Positions 9,257 through 18,890 are shown, counted from the first letter of the stretch. The stretch: 64,000 bases of DNA from Bradyrhizobiaceae bacterium (GCA_020853885.1 JADYXZ010000018.1:1-64000), one strand, 5' to 3'. The notes: generated by a model not told the origin, from the sequence alone. Made by a program: numbers and translations.

Positions 9257-9393
9257 CCAACGCGACCTCGCCCTTCGAGACGCCCGCCTTCCCCGGCTTG
9301 CGCCGGCGTGCGGCGGGCTCCTCAGGGTGAGGTCGCGTTGGTTCTGGCCTCATCCTGAGGAGGCCGCGAAGCGGCCGTCCGAAGGATGAGGCC
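9257..9393. repeat. Pair of palindromic intergenic repeats
   Basis: Two hairpins side by side. The first (9257-9341) has arms CCAACGCGACCTCGCCC and its complement around an imperfect GC-rich middle; the second (9346-9393) has arms GGCCTCATCC/GGATGAGGCC around GAGGAGGCCGCGAAGCGGCC. The second shares the CCTCATCCTGAGGAG and CGAAGGATGAGG words with the element at 29346-29443, so they belong to one dispersed family. They sit between the divergent Nudix and mccB genes. Confidence 0.8.
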
Positions 9394-9454
9394 AACCCAG
9401 CCTAGCCGTTGCGTTCGCGGCAGGGCCACGGCACCCTCGCAGTTCGGGGGACTC

Positions 9455-11062
<1,608 letters not shown>

Positions 11063-11095
11063 GGTGTGCTTGTAATTGTTTGGTAGGTCGAAGAT

Positions 11096-11908
11096 ATGAC
11101 GCGTGACGATATTTTGCAGAAAATTCGTGAGACTTCCGCTCGACTCGGAAAGTCCCCACTTTCATTTAGCGAATTTCAGCGTGAGACCGGTATCACGCAA
11201 CGTAAAGTGTATTCGCATTTTGATGGTTGGCGTGAGGCGTGCGAAGCAGCCGGGATTGAAGCTTTTACCCAGAATATCAAAGTTGAGGATGATCAACTCC
11301 TAGAGGCAATGCGACAGACGTTCATCGAATGCGGAGGAATAGTCACAGTCTACAAGTTTGGTCGGAAATTTCCGTACAGCGTCAGCCTATTCGATAATCG
11401 ATTTGGCGGTTGGAACGGAGCGAAAGCCGCTCTTGCAGAGTGGATTCAAAAGAATGGATATGACTTTCCGCATCTGGATGAATTGTTGAAGGGTAGCAAG
11501 GGCTCCGTAGCTTCAACAAATGAATTGTCTGTTGTTTCGTCTGCGCCTCCAAAGTGGGAATCGCAACGTGCTCAGCAGTACGGTGAGTTCCTTAATTTTC
11601 GAGGCTTGCAGCATGCTCCTATAAACGAGCAAGGTGTAGTTTTTCTCTTTGGAATGATCGCACATGAAATCGGGTACAGAGTTGAGGCCGTACAACAAGG
11701 GTTCCCTGATTGCGAGGCCAAGCGTCATGTTGGTGGCGGTCGATGGGAGCGAGTCCGTATTGAGTTCGAATATCAGGCACGAACCTTTCACGATCATGGG
11801 CATGATCCATCTCGATGCGACGTAATTGTTTGCTGGGAGAATAATTGGTCCGATGCGCCCATTGAAGTTCTTGCGCTTCGAGACGTCATCTCCAAACTTG
11901 AACCTTGA
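11096..11908 (+). CDS. HNH-associated repeat protein with putative nuclease C-terminal domain
   Basis: 270 residues. The N-terminal part holds two copies of the short homing-endonuclease-associated repeat: LSFSEFQRETGITQRKVYSHF-DGW (22-45) and TVYKFGRKFPYSVSLFDNRF-GGW (84-106), each with the aromatic-Gly-Trp end. The C-terminal part (about 160-262) has a pattern I recognise from stand-alone proteins of this kind: EFLNFRGLQHAPINEQGVVFLFG, then PDCEAKR, RIEFEYQARTFHDHGHD, and CDVIVCWENNW. Spaced Asp/Glu/Lys residues fit a PD-(D/E)xK-like nuclease core, but I did not prove catalysis. Codon use is visibly more AT-rich than in its neighbours, pointing to recent transfer. No partner endonuclease or intron is next to it. 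Confidence 0.75.
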   Translation: MTRDDILQKIRETSARLGKSPLSFSEFQRETGITQRKVYSHFDGWREACEAAGIEAFTQNIKVEDDQLLEAMRQTFIECGGIVTVYKFGRKFPYSVSLFDNRFGGWNGAKAALAEWIQKNGYDFPHLDELLKGSKGSVASTNELSVVSSAPPKWESQRAQQYGEFLNFRGLQHAPINEQGVVFLFGMIAHEIGYRVEAVQQGFPDCEAKRHVGGGRWERVRIEFEYQARTFHDHGHDPSRCDVIVCWENNWSDAPIEVLALRDVISKLEP

Positions 11909-11959
11909 AACTGCTTGCAGATTACCGGGGCAAGCCCGGCCATGACCCTTAGAGAATGA

Positions 11960-12088
11960 TCAAGCCCGCTTCCGCTTCATTCCCGTCGCGCGTTTCTTCT
12001 CCGCCGGCAGCTTTGCGGCCTTCCGCAACGCCGCGTTGATGCGGCTCTGCCAGCCGGGGCCGGTGCGGGGCGAGGCCGGCCGTTCCAT
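11960..12088 (-). CDS. 42-residue BrnA-like microprotein in the hepT-mntA operon
   Basis: A short gene: ATG 12088 to TGA 11960. The product is strongly basic and contains GPGWQSRINAALRKAAKL, which matches the C-terminal part of BrnA antitoxins (the segment after the ribbon-helix-helix, normally GxGWQTRINxALR). The N-terminal part of a BrnA is absent, and so is any BrnT toxin. Its ATG shares one base with the TAA of hepT (TAATG), just as hepT shares one base with the stop of mntA (TGATG), so it would be translated as the third cistron. It may be a truncated antitoxin kept by its operon, or a genuine small partner. Confidence 0.55.
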   Translation of the reverse strand: MERPASPRTGPGWQSRINAALRKAAKLPAEKKRATGMKRKRA

Positions 12089-12435
12089 TATTTAGTCTCC
12101 GCCAGCATCTTCCGGATCACCGACTCCAGTTCCGGCAGTTTGACTGTTGCAATATCCCACATGATCTCGGGATCGATGCGCTGATATTCGTGGCGCAGCA
12201 CATTGCCGATGGCTGTTATCTTGTTCCATTCGATCTCGGGATGCCGTCGGAGCAATTCCGGCGGCAGTGCGCGCACGGCCTCGGAAATGATCTGGATCGC
12301 ACGCTCGACGGTACGCTCCAGATGATAGACGCTGCTGAACTCGGCGAACGAGACGCCTTGCACGGTTCGCCCGACGCCCTGAATATGAAATAGGATATGC
12401 TCAAGCCGGGCGCGCGGATTGGCGGTCGCCGCCAT
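12088..12435 (-). CDS. hepT: HEPN-domain toxin, DUF86/HepT type
   Basis: 115 residues, all-helical. The HEPN catalytic region reads NKITAIGNVLRHEYQRID at about 71-88. Canonical HepT proteins have R-x4-H-x-Y; here the His and Tyr are kept (HEY) but the position five before the His is Gly, and an Arg immediately precedes the His. I believe a subfamily of DUF86 has this GN-x2-RHEY form. HEPN toxins of this type are RNases or tRNA-targeting toxins neutralised by AMPylation from MntA. The start codon overlaps the mntA stop by one base, which fixes it. Likely cytosolic and controlled post-translationally. Confidence 0.85.
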   Translation of the reverse strand: MAATANPRARLEHILFHIQGVGRTVQGVSFAEFSSVYHLERTVERAIQIISEAVRALPPELLRRHPEIEWNKITAIGNVLRHEYQRIDPEIMWDIATVKLPELESVIRKMLAETK

Positions 12436-12731
12436 CAGAATACCCGGATCGCCTCGCGCTCGATCTCGGGACGGAAGAACTCCACGAGCCCGTCACGCGT
12501 CGAATAGTCGATCTCCGTGCCCAGCGTCTCACGCAGCTTCAGATAGATGTCCATGAACTCGTCGAAGCCGAACTTGCGGCCGCGCGCCTTGTCGATGAAG
12601 AGGTCCACGTCGGAATCCGCGCGTGCCTCGTCGCGCGCATACGAGCCGTAAAGATACAGCGCTTCCGCCCCGAGCGCGCGGATGGCGGGCTCGGCGGACT
12701 TCAGTCGGGCGATGACTTCGGCGCGGCGCAT
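12435..12731 (-). CDS. mntA: MNT-type nucleotidyltransferase antitoxin
   Basis: 98 residues from ATG 12731; a TTG six codons upstream is less likely. The minimal nucleotidyltransferase motif GSYARDEARADSDVD fits G-S-x10-D-x-D exactly, giving the two metal-binding Asp residues, with a third acidic position in GTEIDYSTRD near residue 78. In characterised HepT-MntA pairs this enzyme transfers AMP groups to a Tyr of the HEPN partner and silences it. It is the first gene of a three-cistron operon with one-base overlaps. It lies next to the AT-rich putative nuclease gene, a small accessory patch in an otherwise housekeeping region. Confidence 0.87.
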   Translation of the reverse strand: MRRAEVIARLKSAEPAIRALGAEALYLYGSYARDEARADSDVDLFIDKARGRKFGFDEFMDIYLKLRETLGTEIDYSTRDGLVEFFRPEIEREAIRVF

Positions 12732-12880
12732 GGCTCGTTTATAGCGCAAAAATGCTGCCGAATCCTACTTCATGCCTTATGCTTTTTTCTTCGTCGCCTT
12801 CCGTGGCGCTGCGTTGGTGTGGTGAGAATAACGACTCACGCCCCGACTGATGCCCTTTCCTACTTTCGTTGTGCGGTCGA

Positions 12881-14023
12881 TCACCGGCGGCGGGAACCCG
12901 AGCCCACGGCTGGGGCGGAAGGCGGCGTGCCGCCCGTTGCCAGAAACGGCCGCAGGCTGCGCCAGCTCGAAACGACGAGGCCGGCGGCGGTTGCGGCCCA
13001 GACCGCGAGCGCGATCCACACCATCGTGAGCGAGATCGTCCGCAGCGGCGGGAAGTCGGCGGCGAGCGAGAGCCGCAGACTCGCCAGCGCATACATGCCG
13101 AGCGGGAACACCAAGCTCCAGAACATCGGGGTGTAGGTGAGCGGCGCGCGCCAGACGCCGTGCTTCCAGATGCCGAACAGGACGAGCAGCGGAATCCACC
13201 AGGTTGCCCAGGCCCACATGATGAGCGTCACACCGTCGATGAACGGCCGCATGGACAGCAGGAAGGGCATGGTGCTGTCGGTGAGCAGCAGCGTGGAGCC
13301 GGCGTTGGTGCTGATGGCGGCGGCGCCCATCACCACCCACAGGAGCGGTGTGATGTCGTCCGGCTCCACGTCGAAGAAGAAGATGCGATAGGCGAACAGC
13401 GTGATGAAGATGCCGTACAGCGCGAGCCCAACGCCCCAGAGCATGTGGATCAGCACAAATATGCCCGGGGCGAGCGCGCCGAGCGGCTCGGCGATGCGCG
13501 TGCCGAGGATCACGAGCGATTGGGTGCCGACAATCGCAATCAGCCAGCCGCCGTGGACGACATTGGCGCCGTGCGCAGTGTTCAGGAAGGTGAGCACGCC
13601 GAAGCTGAAATAGATCAGCGCGAACCACAGCACGAGCGCGAACAGCCACATGGCCAGCGCCATCGCAGCATGTCCGCGCAGATCGACGCCCACCCCGAGA
13701 ACGTCCGTGCCCGCGACGATGGTGAAGAACGAGAAAACGAGACGCGGGTTGGTGAGGTCGGTCCACAGCGCACGATGGAAGCGCAGCGCGCGCAAGAGGA
13801 GCGCAAGCAGCAGCCACGGGTAGGCGCAGGCATTGACGAGGAAGAGGAAGTCGGAAATGCCGCGTCGGTCCTCGAAAAAGAAGGCGTTGGAAATGATTCC
13901 GGTCGCCATCACCAGCGCGAAGGAGCCGGGATAGAGCCGCTCGATCTCGCGGTCGATCCATGCGAGCGCGCCCGCGGCCGGCGCGGGCAGGGCGGAGGTT
14001 GTTGCTTCCGAGCGGCGCGTCAT
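12881..14023 (-). CDS. TehA/SLAC1-family anion permease
   Basis: 380 residues from ATG 14023; the frame runs on upstream into an Arg-rich shadow. About ten membrane segments are visible, starting with LYPGSFALVMATGIISNAFFF, the first helix of the TDT/SLAC1 family where PGSFALVMATG is diagnostic. Other family segments are FSFFTIVAGTDVLGVG and GALAPGIFVLIHMLWGVGLALYG. Members are malic-acid, sulfite or tellurite-resistance transporters and plant anion channels; which applies here cannot be told. A short Pro/Ser-rich tail (GGTPPSAPAVGSGSRRR) follows the last helix. It sits alone between the mntA operon and the lipid kinase, all on the minus strand. Confidence 0.87.
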   Translation of the reverse strand: MTRRSEATTSALPAPAAGALAWIDREIERLYPGSFALVMATGIISNAFFFEDRRGISDFLFLVNACAYPWLLLALLLRALRFHRALWTDLTNPRLVFSFFTIVAGTDVLGVGVDLRGHAAMALAMWLFALVLWFALIYFSFGVLTFLNTAHGANVVHGGWLIAIVGTQSLVILGTRIAEPLGALAPGIFVLIHMLWGVGLALYGIFITLFAYRIFFFDVEPDDITPLLWVVMGAAAISTNAGSTLLLTDSTMPFLLSMRPFIDGVTLIMWAWATWWIPLLVLFGIWKHGVWRAPLTYTPMFWSLVFPLGMYALASLRLSLAADFPPLRTISLTMVWIALAVWAATAAGLVVSSWRSLRPFLATGGTPPSAPAVGSGSRRR

Positions 14024-14217
14024 CGGCTTCGGTTCGAGATCGAGCTGAGACAGCCTAGCATCGGTGCTTTGGGGGAAGAACCGCCGGCACGGGGGCATCT
14101 CACAGGCATCTGCCAGGAGGGGGCCAATGGCGGCGGCGTGGAGGCGCCATGATTCCGCAGCCCGCGTGTTCCAGTTCGGAGCAGCTCGTCCGCTCTCTGC
14201 CCCCCTCGGCCACGGCG

Positions 14218-15210
14218 TTACTTCGGCGCCAAGATCTTGATCGCGTGTTTCGCGGGCGAGAAGCGCGCCTCGCAGATTCCGCCGCCGCGACTCTCGGGTG
14301 GGGAATTGTCCTTCTTTCCCGTCCTCCCTTTCTTGTTCTTCTCTTTGTCGCTCTTCCCGTTTCCGTTTTTCGATTTCTTGTTTACCCCTTTTTCTTCCTC
14401 CGCGGGCCACACCATCCCGTCCGTCAGCCGCAGACGCTCGCCGTGCCAGGTGAGCTCCAGCGTCCGGCAACGGCAGAGCGGCCTTTGCCGCCAGCTTTTC
14501 GTGGCGCCGCCGGCGAGCCACTTTGCGAATTCGTCGCGCTTCTCGGTACGCACGACTACAACGTCGAGGCGTCCGTCGTCAGACCGCGTCGTTCCGCCCA
14601 TCGAAAGCTGCGGACCGGCGAGGCCGATATTCATGATCTCAAAGGCGAGAAAGCTTCCCTCGGCCACCTTGCCGTCGCATTCCGCGCGCAGCTCGAACGG
14701 CCGCAGCCGCGCGACCAGGTTCTTCATCACCATGCGGGCGAGCGCGAGCTTGTCGAGTGGATCGATCGAAAGATTGTCGGCGAGGTGCAGCGCGGTCGCC
14801 GTCTCGGTGATTGCGCCAACGCCGCAGCCCTCGACCACGGTTTCCTCGCCCCAGGGTCCGGCGGCGCGCCACAGATCAAACCGGCGCGGCGCGCAGTTAG
14901 GCAAGGCGGCGACCACCCGCTGCGGCGCGCCATGAATGCCGAACGAGGTCGCGATGTTGTTGGCGGTGCCGAGCGGAATGATCGCGAGCGCGGCGTCGGC
15001 GGGCAGGGCGCTTGCGACTTTCGTCACCGTGCCGTCGCCGCCGGCGGCGATGAAGATCTCAGCGGGTTTCTTCAGCGCCGATTTCCAGTCGCTTTCCCTG
15101 CTCGACTGATAGCGCGGATCGAAACCTGCTTCCTCCAGCCATTCCATCAGCTCGTCGGCGCTGGTGCTTCCTTCTCCCGCGGCCGGATTGTGGATCAAGG
15201 TCACGCGCAT
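14218..15210 (-). CDS. Diacylglycerol kinase-family lipid kinase
   Basis: About 330 residues from ATG 15210 (an ATG at 15249 adds 13). DAGK catalytic motifs are present: LIHNPAAGEGS at the N-terminus, AAGGDGTVTKVAS (nucleotide-binding GGDGT) near 53-65 and IIPLGTANNIATS near 75-87, then the C-terminal beta domain. It would phosphorylate a lipid such as diacylglycerol or a sphingoid base. The last 75 residues are odd: a Lys/Asn/Gly-rich tail (KKSKNGNGKSDKEKNKKGRT) after the kinase core, then IKILAPK. Such a tail might bind membranes or nucleic acid. The gene is divergent from the DUF2171 protein. Confidence 0.85.
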   Translation of the reverse strand: MRVTLIHNPAAGEGSTSADELMEWLEEAGFDPRYQSSRESDWKSALKKPAEIFIAAGGDGTVTKVASALPADAALAIIPLGTANNIATSFGIHGAPQRVVAALPNCAPRRFDLWRAAGPWGEETVVEGCGVGAITETATALHLADNLSIDPLDKLALARMVMKNLVARLRPFELRAECDGKVAEGSFLAFEIMNIGLAGPQLSMGGTTRSDDGRLDVVVVRTEKRDEFAKWLAGGATKSWRQRPLCRCRTLELTWHGERLRLTDGMVWPAEEEKGVNKKSKNGNGKSDKEKNKKGRTGKKDNSPPESRGGGICEARFSPAKHAIKILAPK

Positions 15211-15350
15211 GGATGGCCCGATGTCGCCGAGGGAGGCACCTGCCATCATAACGCTGCCGGCCGTAGCGCGGGTCCACCGGTCCCTTGGCCAGGTTGCCGC
15301 GGGAACAGCATCCGCCGCCGATCGTTTTCATGGATACGGAGGAACCCGGT

Positions 15351-15584
15351 ATGCATCACGAACATGTCCGCGAGAAAATGGAAGTCCTCGGCTCGGACGG
15401 GAAGCACATCGGAACCGTCGATCACATGGAAGGCGACGATTTCGTCAAGCTGTCGAAGAAGGGGCCAAGTGCCGGCGGCAAGCATCATCTAATTCCGGTG
15501 GAATGGATTGAGCGCGTCGATGACAAGGTCCACCTGAACAAGTCGGCGGTGGAAGCCGTGGCGCAATGGCGGACGGCGGCCTGA
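15351..15584 (+). CDS. DUF2171 family protein
   Basis: 77 residues. The start is ATG 15351 because GGAGGA lies at 15337-15342; the frame extends 66 bases further back without a ribosome site. The sequence VREKMEVLGSDGKHIGTVDHMEGDDFVKL is a PRC-barrel-like DUF2171 pattern, with HHLIPVEWIERVDDKVHL forming the second half of the barrel. Proteins of this family are small, soluble and often stress-induced; no reaction is known to me. It is followed by a separate amidase gene 100 bases on. Confidence 0.85.
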   Translation: MHHEHVREKMEVLGSDGKHIGTVDHMEGDDFVKLSKKGPSAGGKHHLIPVEWIERVDDKVHLNKSAVEAVAQWRTAA

Positions 15585-15682
15585 AGGCTGCTAAACCGTC
15601 CGTTTCCCTTTCTTGCGACTTGCCCCGGCAGAGATCGCGACGGCCATGATTTTGTCCCCGCCGTCCGCTAGTTTTCTCTGCC

Positions 15683-16501
15683 ATGAAGCGGGGGATTTTC
15701 CTGTTCGCTGGAGGGTTGCTGTTGTGCGCGGCGGCCGGCGCGTTTTCTGTGCCGCTCGCGGCGCAGCCGGGCGTGCGCACGGCAAAGCCCGCGATTGCGG
15801 TCTGCAACCGCGCTGCCTTCCGCACGATCCTCGACGTCGGCCACACCGCGCAGGCGCCGGGCGCGACGAGCGCGCGCGGGGTGCCGGAGTACGATTTCAA
15901 TCTCTGGCTCGCGCGCAGGATCGAAGCGCGGCTGAGAGAGGCGGGCTTCGATAAAACGGTGCTGCTCGTCACTGGTGGCGAGGCGCGTAAGGCGCTCGCT
16001 GAGCGCGTCGCACGTGCGAACGTGCTCGGCGCCGATCTCTTCGTGTCGATCCATCATGACTCGGTGCCGGACTTCCTGCTCGCGTCGTGGGATTTCCTCG
16101 GCGCCGAGGGCCGCTACAGCGATCACTATCGCGGGCATTCGATCTTCGTCTCGGCCGGGCATCCGCAGTATGCGCGCAGCCTCGCGTTCGCGCGGCTGCT
16201 CGGGCGGGCGATGAAGGCGCGCGGGCGCGAATACACGCGGCACTACACCGAGCCGCGCATGGGCGCGCGGCGGCGCGCGCTCGTCGACGCGGAGGCGGGC
16301 GTCTATCGCTTCGACCGGCTCTTCGTGCTGACGCTGACGAAGATGCCGGCGGTGCTGTTCGAGGCGGGGCCGATCATCCACCGCGAGGAAGAGCTCGCCA
16401 TGCAGTCGCCGGAGCGGCAGGCGCTGATCGCCGATGCCGTGACCGAGGCGGTGGAAGGATTCTGCGCTTCGCGCGGGCGGGCGCGGCTGCCGCGGAGTTA
16501 G
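15683..16501 (+). CDS. N-acetylmuramoyl-L-alanine amidase (Amidase_3 type)
   Basis: 272 residues. A signal peptide (1-28, ending SVPLAAQ) sends it to the periplasm, where it would cut the amide between N-acetylmuramic acid and the peptide stem. Zinc ligands of the Amidase_3 fold are visible: His54 in ILDVGHTAQAPGA, Glu69 in GVPEYDFN, the His pair at 124-125 in FVSIHHDSV, and the catalytic Glu in VLFEAGPIIH near 230. The usual VLDxGHGG start is changed to LDVGHTA, and a Cys at 41 and the spacing are slightly atypical for AmiC, so it may be one of the specialised amidases. No regulatory AMIN domain is attached. Confidence 0.86.
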   Translation: MKRGIFLFAGGLLLCAAAGAFSVPLAAQPGVRTAKPAIAVCNRAAFRTILDVGHTAQAPGATSARGVPEYDFNLWLARRIEARLREAGFDKTVLLVTGGEARKALAERVARANVLGADLFVSIHHDSVPDFLLASWDFLGAEGRYSDHYRGHSIFVSAGHPQYARSLAFARLLGRAMKARGREYTRHYTEPRMGARRRALVDAEAGVYRFDRLFVLTLTKMPAVLFEAGPIIHREEELAMQSPERQALIADAVTEAVEGFCASRGRARLPRS

Positions 16502-16528
16502 ATCGCGCGGGCAGCGCGCTCTAAGCAT

Positions 16529-16686
16529 CTGTCATCCCGGCCGAGCGAGCACGCTTACGCGTGCGAGCGAGAGCCGGGATCCAGGAACACGCAATGAGCC
16601 GGTTCGCTCCGTCTGTGTTCCTGGATCCCGGGTCTGCGGCGCACCGCTCCGCTGGCGCTACGCGCTGCGCCGCGCCCGGGATGACA
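16529..16686. repeat. Palindromic repeat of the GTCATCCCGG family
   Basis: An intergenic inverted repeat with outer arms CTGTCATCCCGG and CCCGGGATGACAG, containing a second inverted pair, GGATCCAGGAACAC and GTGTTCCTGGATCC. The same outer words flank 53949-54093, so this is a dispersed family. It fills the gap between the convergent amidase and MBL genes, where a bidirectional transcription stop would be useful; there is no run of T after either arm. Confidence 0.8.
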
Positions 16687-16701
16687 GAAAAGGGGGAAGG
16701 C

Positions 16702-17433
16702 TCAAATCTCGACGACCAAGCCGTCCTTGGCGACCGGATAGTCGATCTCGGCGAGGTGGGTGAGCATGTCGTCGCTCATGTGGGTGAGGACGACCTTCCG
16801 CGCGCCGATCGCCGGAAGCTTCTCGCGCAGCAGCCGGTAGTTCAGGTGGGACGGCACCGGCTTGTCGTAGGCGTGGCACTCGCAGACGAAAAGGTCGGCA
16901 TCCTTGCCGGCGGCGATCAGCGCGTCGGTCCACTCGGTGTCGCCGGAATAGCTGATCACCTTGCCGTCAACCTCGACGCGGTAGGCGAGGCAGGGGCCGG
17001 CGTTTTCATCGTGGCGTACATGAAACGGCGTGACGTACAGCCCGCCGATCTCCTGCCGCTTGCCGATCTCGACCTCGCAGAGCGTCAGCTCGAAGGGCGG
17101 CTTGCGGTCGCCGGGGAAGGTCGCCGTCATCAGCCGCTCGTACCAGCCGGTCAGCCCCGGCGGGCCGGCGATGATCAGCGGGCGCGTGCGCCGGGTGACG
17201 AACATCGCCTCGAGGATAAAGAACGGCACGCCGCCGAAATGGTCGCCGTGGAAATGCGTAATCAGGATGAGGTTGATCGCGTTCGGGTCGATGCCGCGCT
17301 GCTTCATGGCGGGCGGGGCCGAGGCGCCGCAATCGAACAGGAAGTTCGTCGGGTTGCCGGTCACCTGCAAGCAGGTATTCGAGCGGCCGCCGGAGCCGAA
17401 GGCATCGCCACAGCCGATGAACTGCAATTGCAT
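16702..17433 (-). CDS. MBL-fold metallo-hydrolase (RNase Z-like)
   Basis: 243 residues. Metal ligands of the metallo-beta-lactamase fold are clear: THFHGDHFGG (59-68), the HVRHDENAG segment near 140, SYSGDTEWTD (the Asp) and VVLTHMSDDM (a final His near 220). The N-terminus LQFIGCGDAFGSGGRSNTCLQV and the FHVRH-x2-AG element belong to the tRNase Z/ComEC-like arylsulfatase-type branch (ribonuclease Z family or phosphodiesterase). Reaction not determined. GAGG precedes ATG 17433. It faces the amidase across the repeat and shares direction with hemN, 113 bases away. Confidence 0.87.
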   Translation of the reverse strand: MQLQFIGCGDAFGSGGRSNTCLQVTGNPTNFLFDCGASAPPAMKQRGIDPNAINLILITHFHGDHFGGVPFFILEAMFVTRRTRPLIIAGPPGLTGWYERLMTATFPGDRKPPFELTLCEVEIGKRQEIGGLYVTPFHVRHDENAGPCLAYRVEVDGKVISYSGDTEWTDALIAAGKDADLFVCECHAYDKPVPSHLNYRLLREKLPAIGARKVVLTHMSDDMLTHLAEIDYPVAKDGLVVEI

Positions 17434-17546
17434 GGAGCCTCGCGCCGTCCGGGCCCGGGGGCGGGCCGGACAAGCATCAGTTAAGCAAAGACCGGTGAAG
17501 AAACGGTGTGACGGCCATCACATTGTGGAAAGGCCGTTTGCCGCGC

Positions 17547-18890
17547 TCAGACCGCAACCGAATGGCGCGCGTTCTCCCGCTCCAGGTAGGTGTCGAAGGC
17601 GGAAGCGATCAGCCGGAGATAGGGCCGGCCGGCGTCGGTCACTGCAATGCGGCTGTTTTCGACCTGCAGCATTTCGCCGCCGTCGGCACCGAGGATCGAC
17701 TTGATTCGATTGTCGAACTCGGCCTTCAGCGCGGCGGCATGCCCGCCCGCCACTGCTTCCAGGTCCACGCTCAGGTCGCACATCAACCGCTCGATGACGC
17801 GCGCACGGAGGCGGTCTTCGTCGGTGAATGCAAGGCCGCGTGCGGTCGCGGGCTGACCGGCGGTGACGGCGGTGGAGTAAAGATACTGGTCCGGGGAGTT
17901 CTGCACATAGCCCTGCGGTAGCTGCCCGATCGCAGAGACGCCGAGGCCGAGCAGCGCGTCGGCGTCGTCGGTCGTGTAGCCCTGAAAGTTCCGGCGCAGC
18001 CAGCCTTCCCGGGCGGCGCGCGCCAGTTCGTCGTCGGGAAGAGCGAAGTGGTCGATGCCGATGGCTTGATAGCCGGCTTCGATCAGGAGCGCGCGCGCCG
18101 TCTCGGCCTGCTCCAGCCGCTCGGCCGCGCCGGGCAGCGCGCTCGCGTCGATCAGGCGCTGGTGCGGCCGGAACCAGGGTACGTGCGCGTAGCCGAACAG
18201 CGAGATCCGCTGCGGGTGCAGGCGTCGCGCGAACTCCATGTTGGCGCGTACGTCGTCAATCGTCTGCCGCGGCAGACCGTACATGAAGTCGAAACTGAGC
18301 TGGCCGATGCCGGCGGCGCGCAATGCAGCCACCACGGCTTCCACCCGCTCGGGCGGCTGGATCCGGCCGATCGCCTGCTGCACGTGGGGCGAGACATCCT
18401 GCACGCCAAGGCTCGCGCGGTTGATGCCGATCTGCACCAGCCGCTCCACCAGGCGCTCATCGACCACACGGGGGTCGAGCTCGATGGCGTGCTCCGTGAG
18501 CGAGCAGAGCGCGAAGTGGCGGTCGAGCGCCGCATGCACGGTCAGCAGATCGCTGTCGAGAACCGAAGGCGTTCCGCCGCCCCAATGAATGCGCGTGACC
18601 TGCCGGGAGCCGGCCAGTCCGGCGATGAGCTCGATCTCGCGGCGCAAGACGGCCGCGTAGCGTTCGACGGGCTCGCTGCGGCGGGAGGCTTTGGTGAAGC
18701 AGCCGCAATAGTTGCACAGCTCGCGGCAGAACGGGATGTGCAGATAGAGCGAGAGCGTGGTGTCGGATGGCAGCGCCGCGAGCCATTGCGTGTAATCGCG
18801 AGGCGTGACCGCCTTGGAAAAATGCGGCGCCGTCGGATAGGACGTGTAGCGCGGGACCTTGGCCTCGGCGAGCAGGTGAGATGTCGTCAT
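17547..18890 (-). CDS. hemN: Oxygen-independent coproporphyrinogen III oxidase
   Basis: 447 residues. A radical-SAM enzyme of anaerobic heme synthesis: CRELCNYCGC at 55-64 supplies the C-x3-C-x2-C cluster motif plus the extra Cys typical of HemN, IHWGGGTPS near 105-113 binds S-adenosylmethionine, and RYTSYPTAPHF at 14-24 is the family's N-terminal signature. YAHVPWFRPHQ and GIDHFALPDDELA are also HemN-specific, excluding HemW. ATG 18890 is preceded by AAGGGA. An FNR/FixK-type box lies 34 bases upstream, consistent with induction under low oxygen. Confidence 0.94.
   Translation of the reverse strand: MTTSHLLAEAKVPRYTSYPTAPHFSKAVTPRDYTQWLAALPSDTTLSLYLHIPFCRELCNYCGCFTKASRRSEPVERYAAVLRREIELIAGLAGSRQVTRIHWGGGTPSVLDSDLLTVHAALDRHFALCSLTEHAIELDPRVVDERLVERLVQIGINRASLGVQDVSPHVQQAIGRIQPPERVEAVVAALRAAGIGQLSFDFMYGLPRQTIDDVRANMEFARRLHPQRISLFGYAHVPWFRPHQRLIDASALPGAAERLEQAETARALLIEAGYQAIGIDHFALPDDELARAAREGWLRRNFQGYTTDDADALLGLGVSAIGQLPQGYVQNSPDQYLYSTAVTAGQPATARGLAFTDEDRLRARVIERLMCDLSVDLEAVAGGHAAALKAEFDNRIKSILGADGGEMLQVENSRIAVTDAGRPYLRLIASAFDTYLERENARHSVAV

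Noticed and set aside
12777-12884. Lys-rich micro-ORF (GTG start, 35 residues) after the TehA-type gene
   Set aside because: Overlaps the permease stop, starts with GTG without a ribosome site, and shows no family; kept only as a curiosity.
14149-15492. A 447-residue open frame opposite the lipid kinase
   Set aside because: The kinase motifs GGDGT and PLGTANN are on the minus strand; this frame has none.
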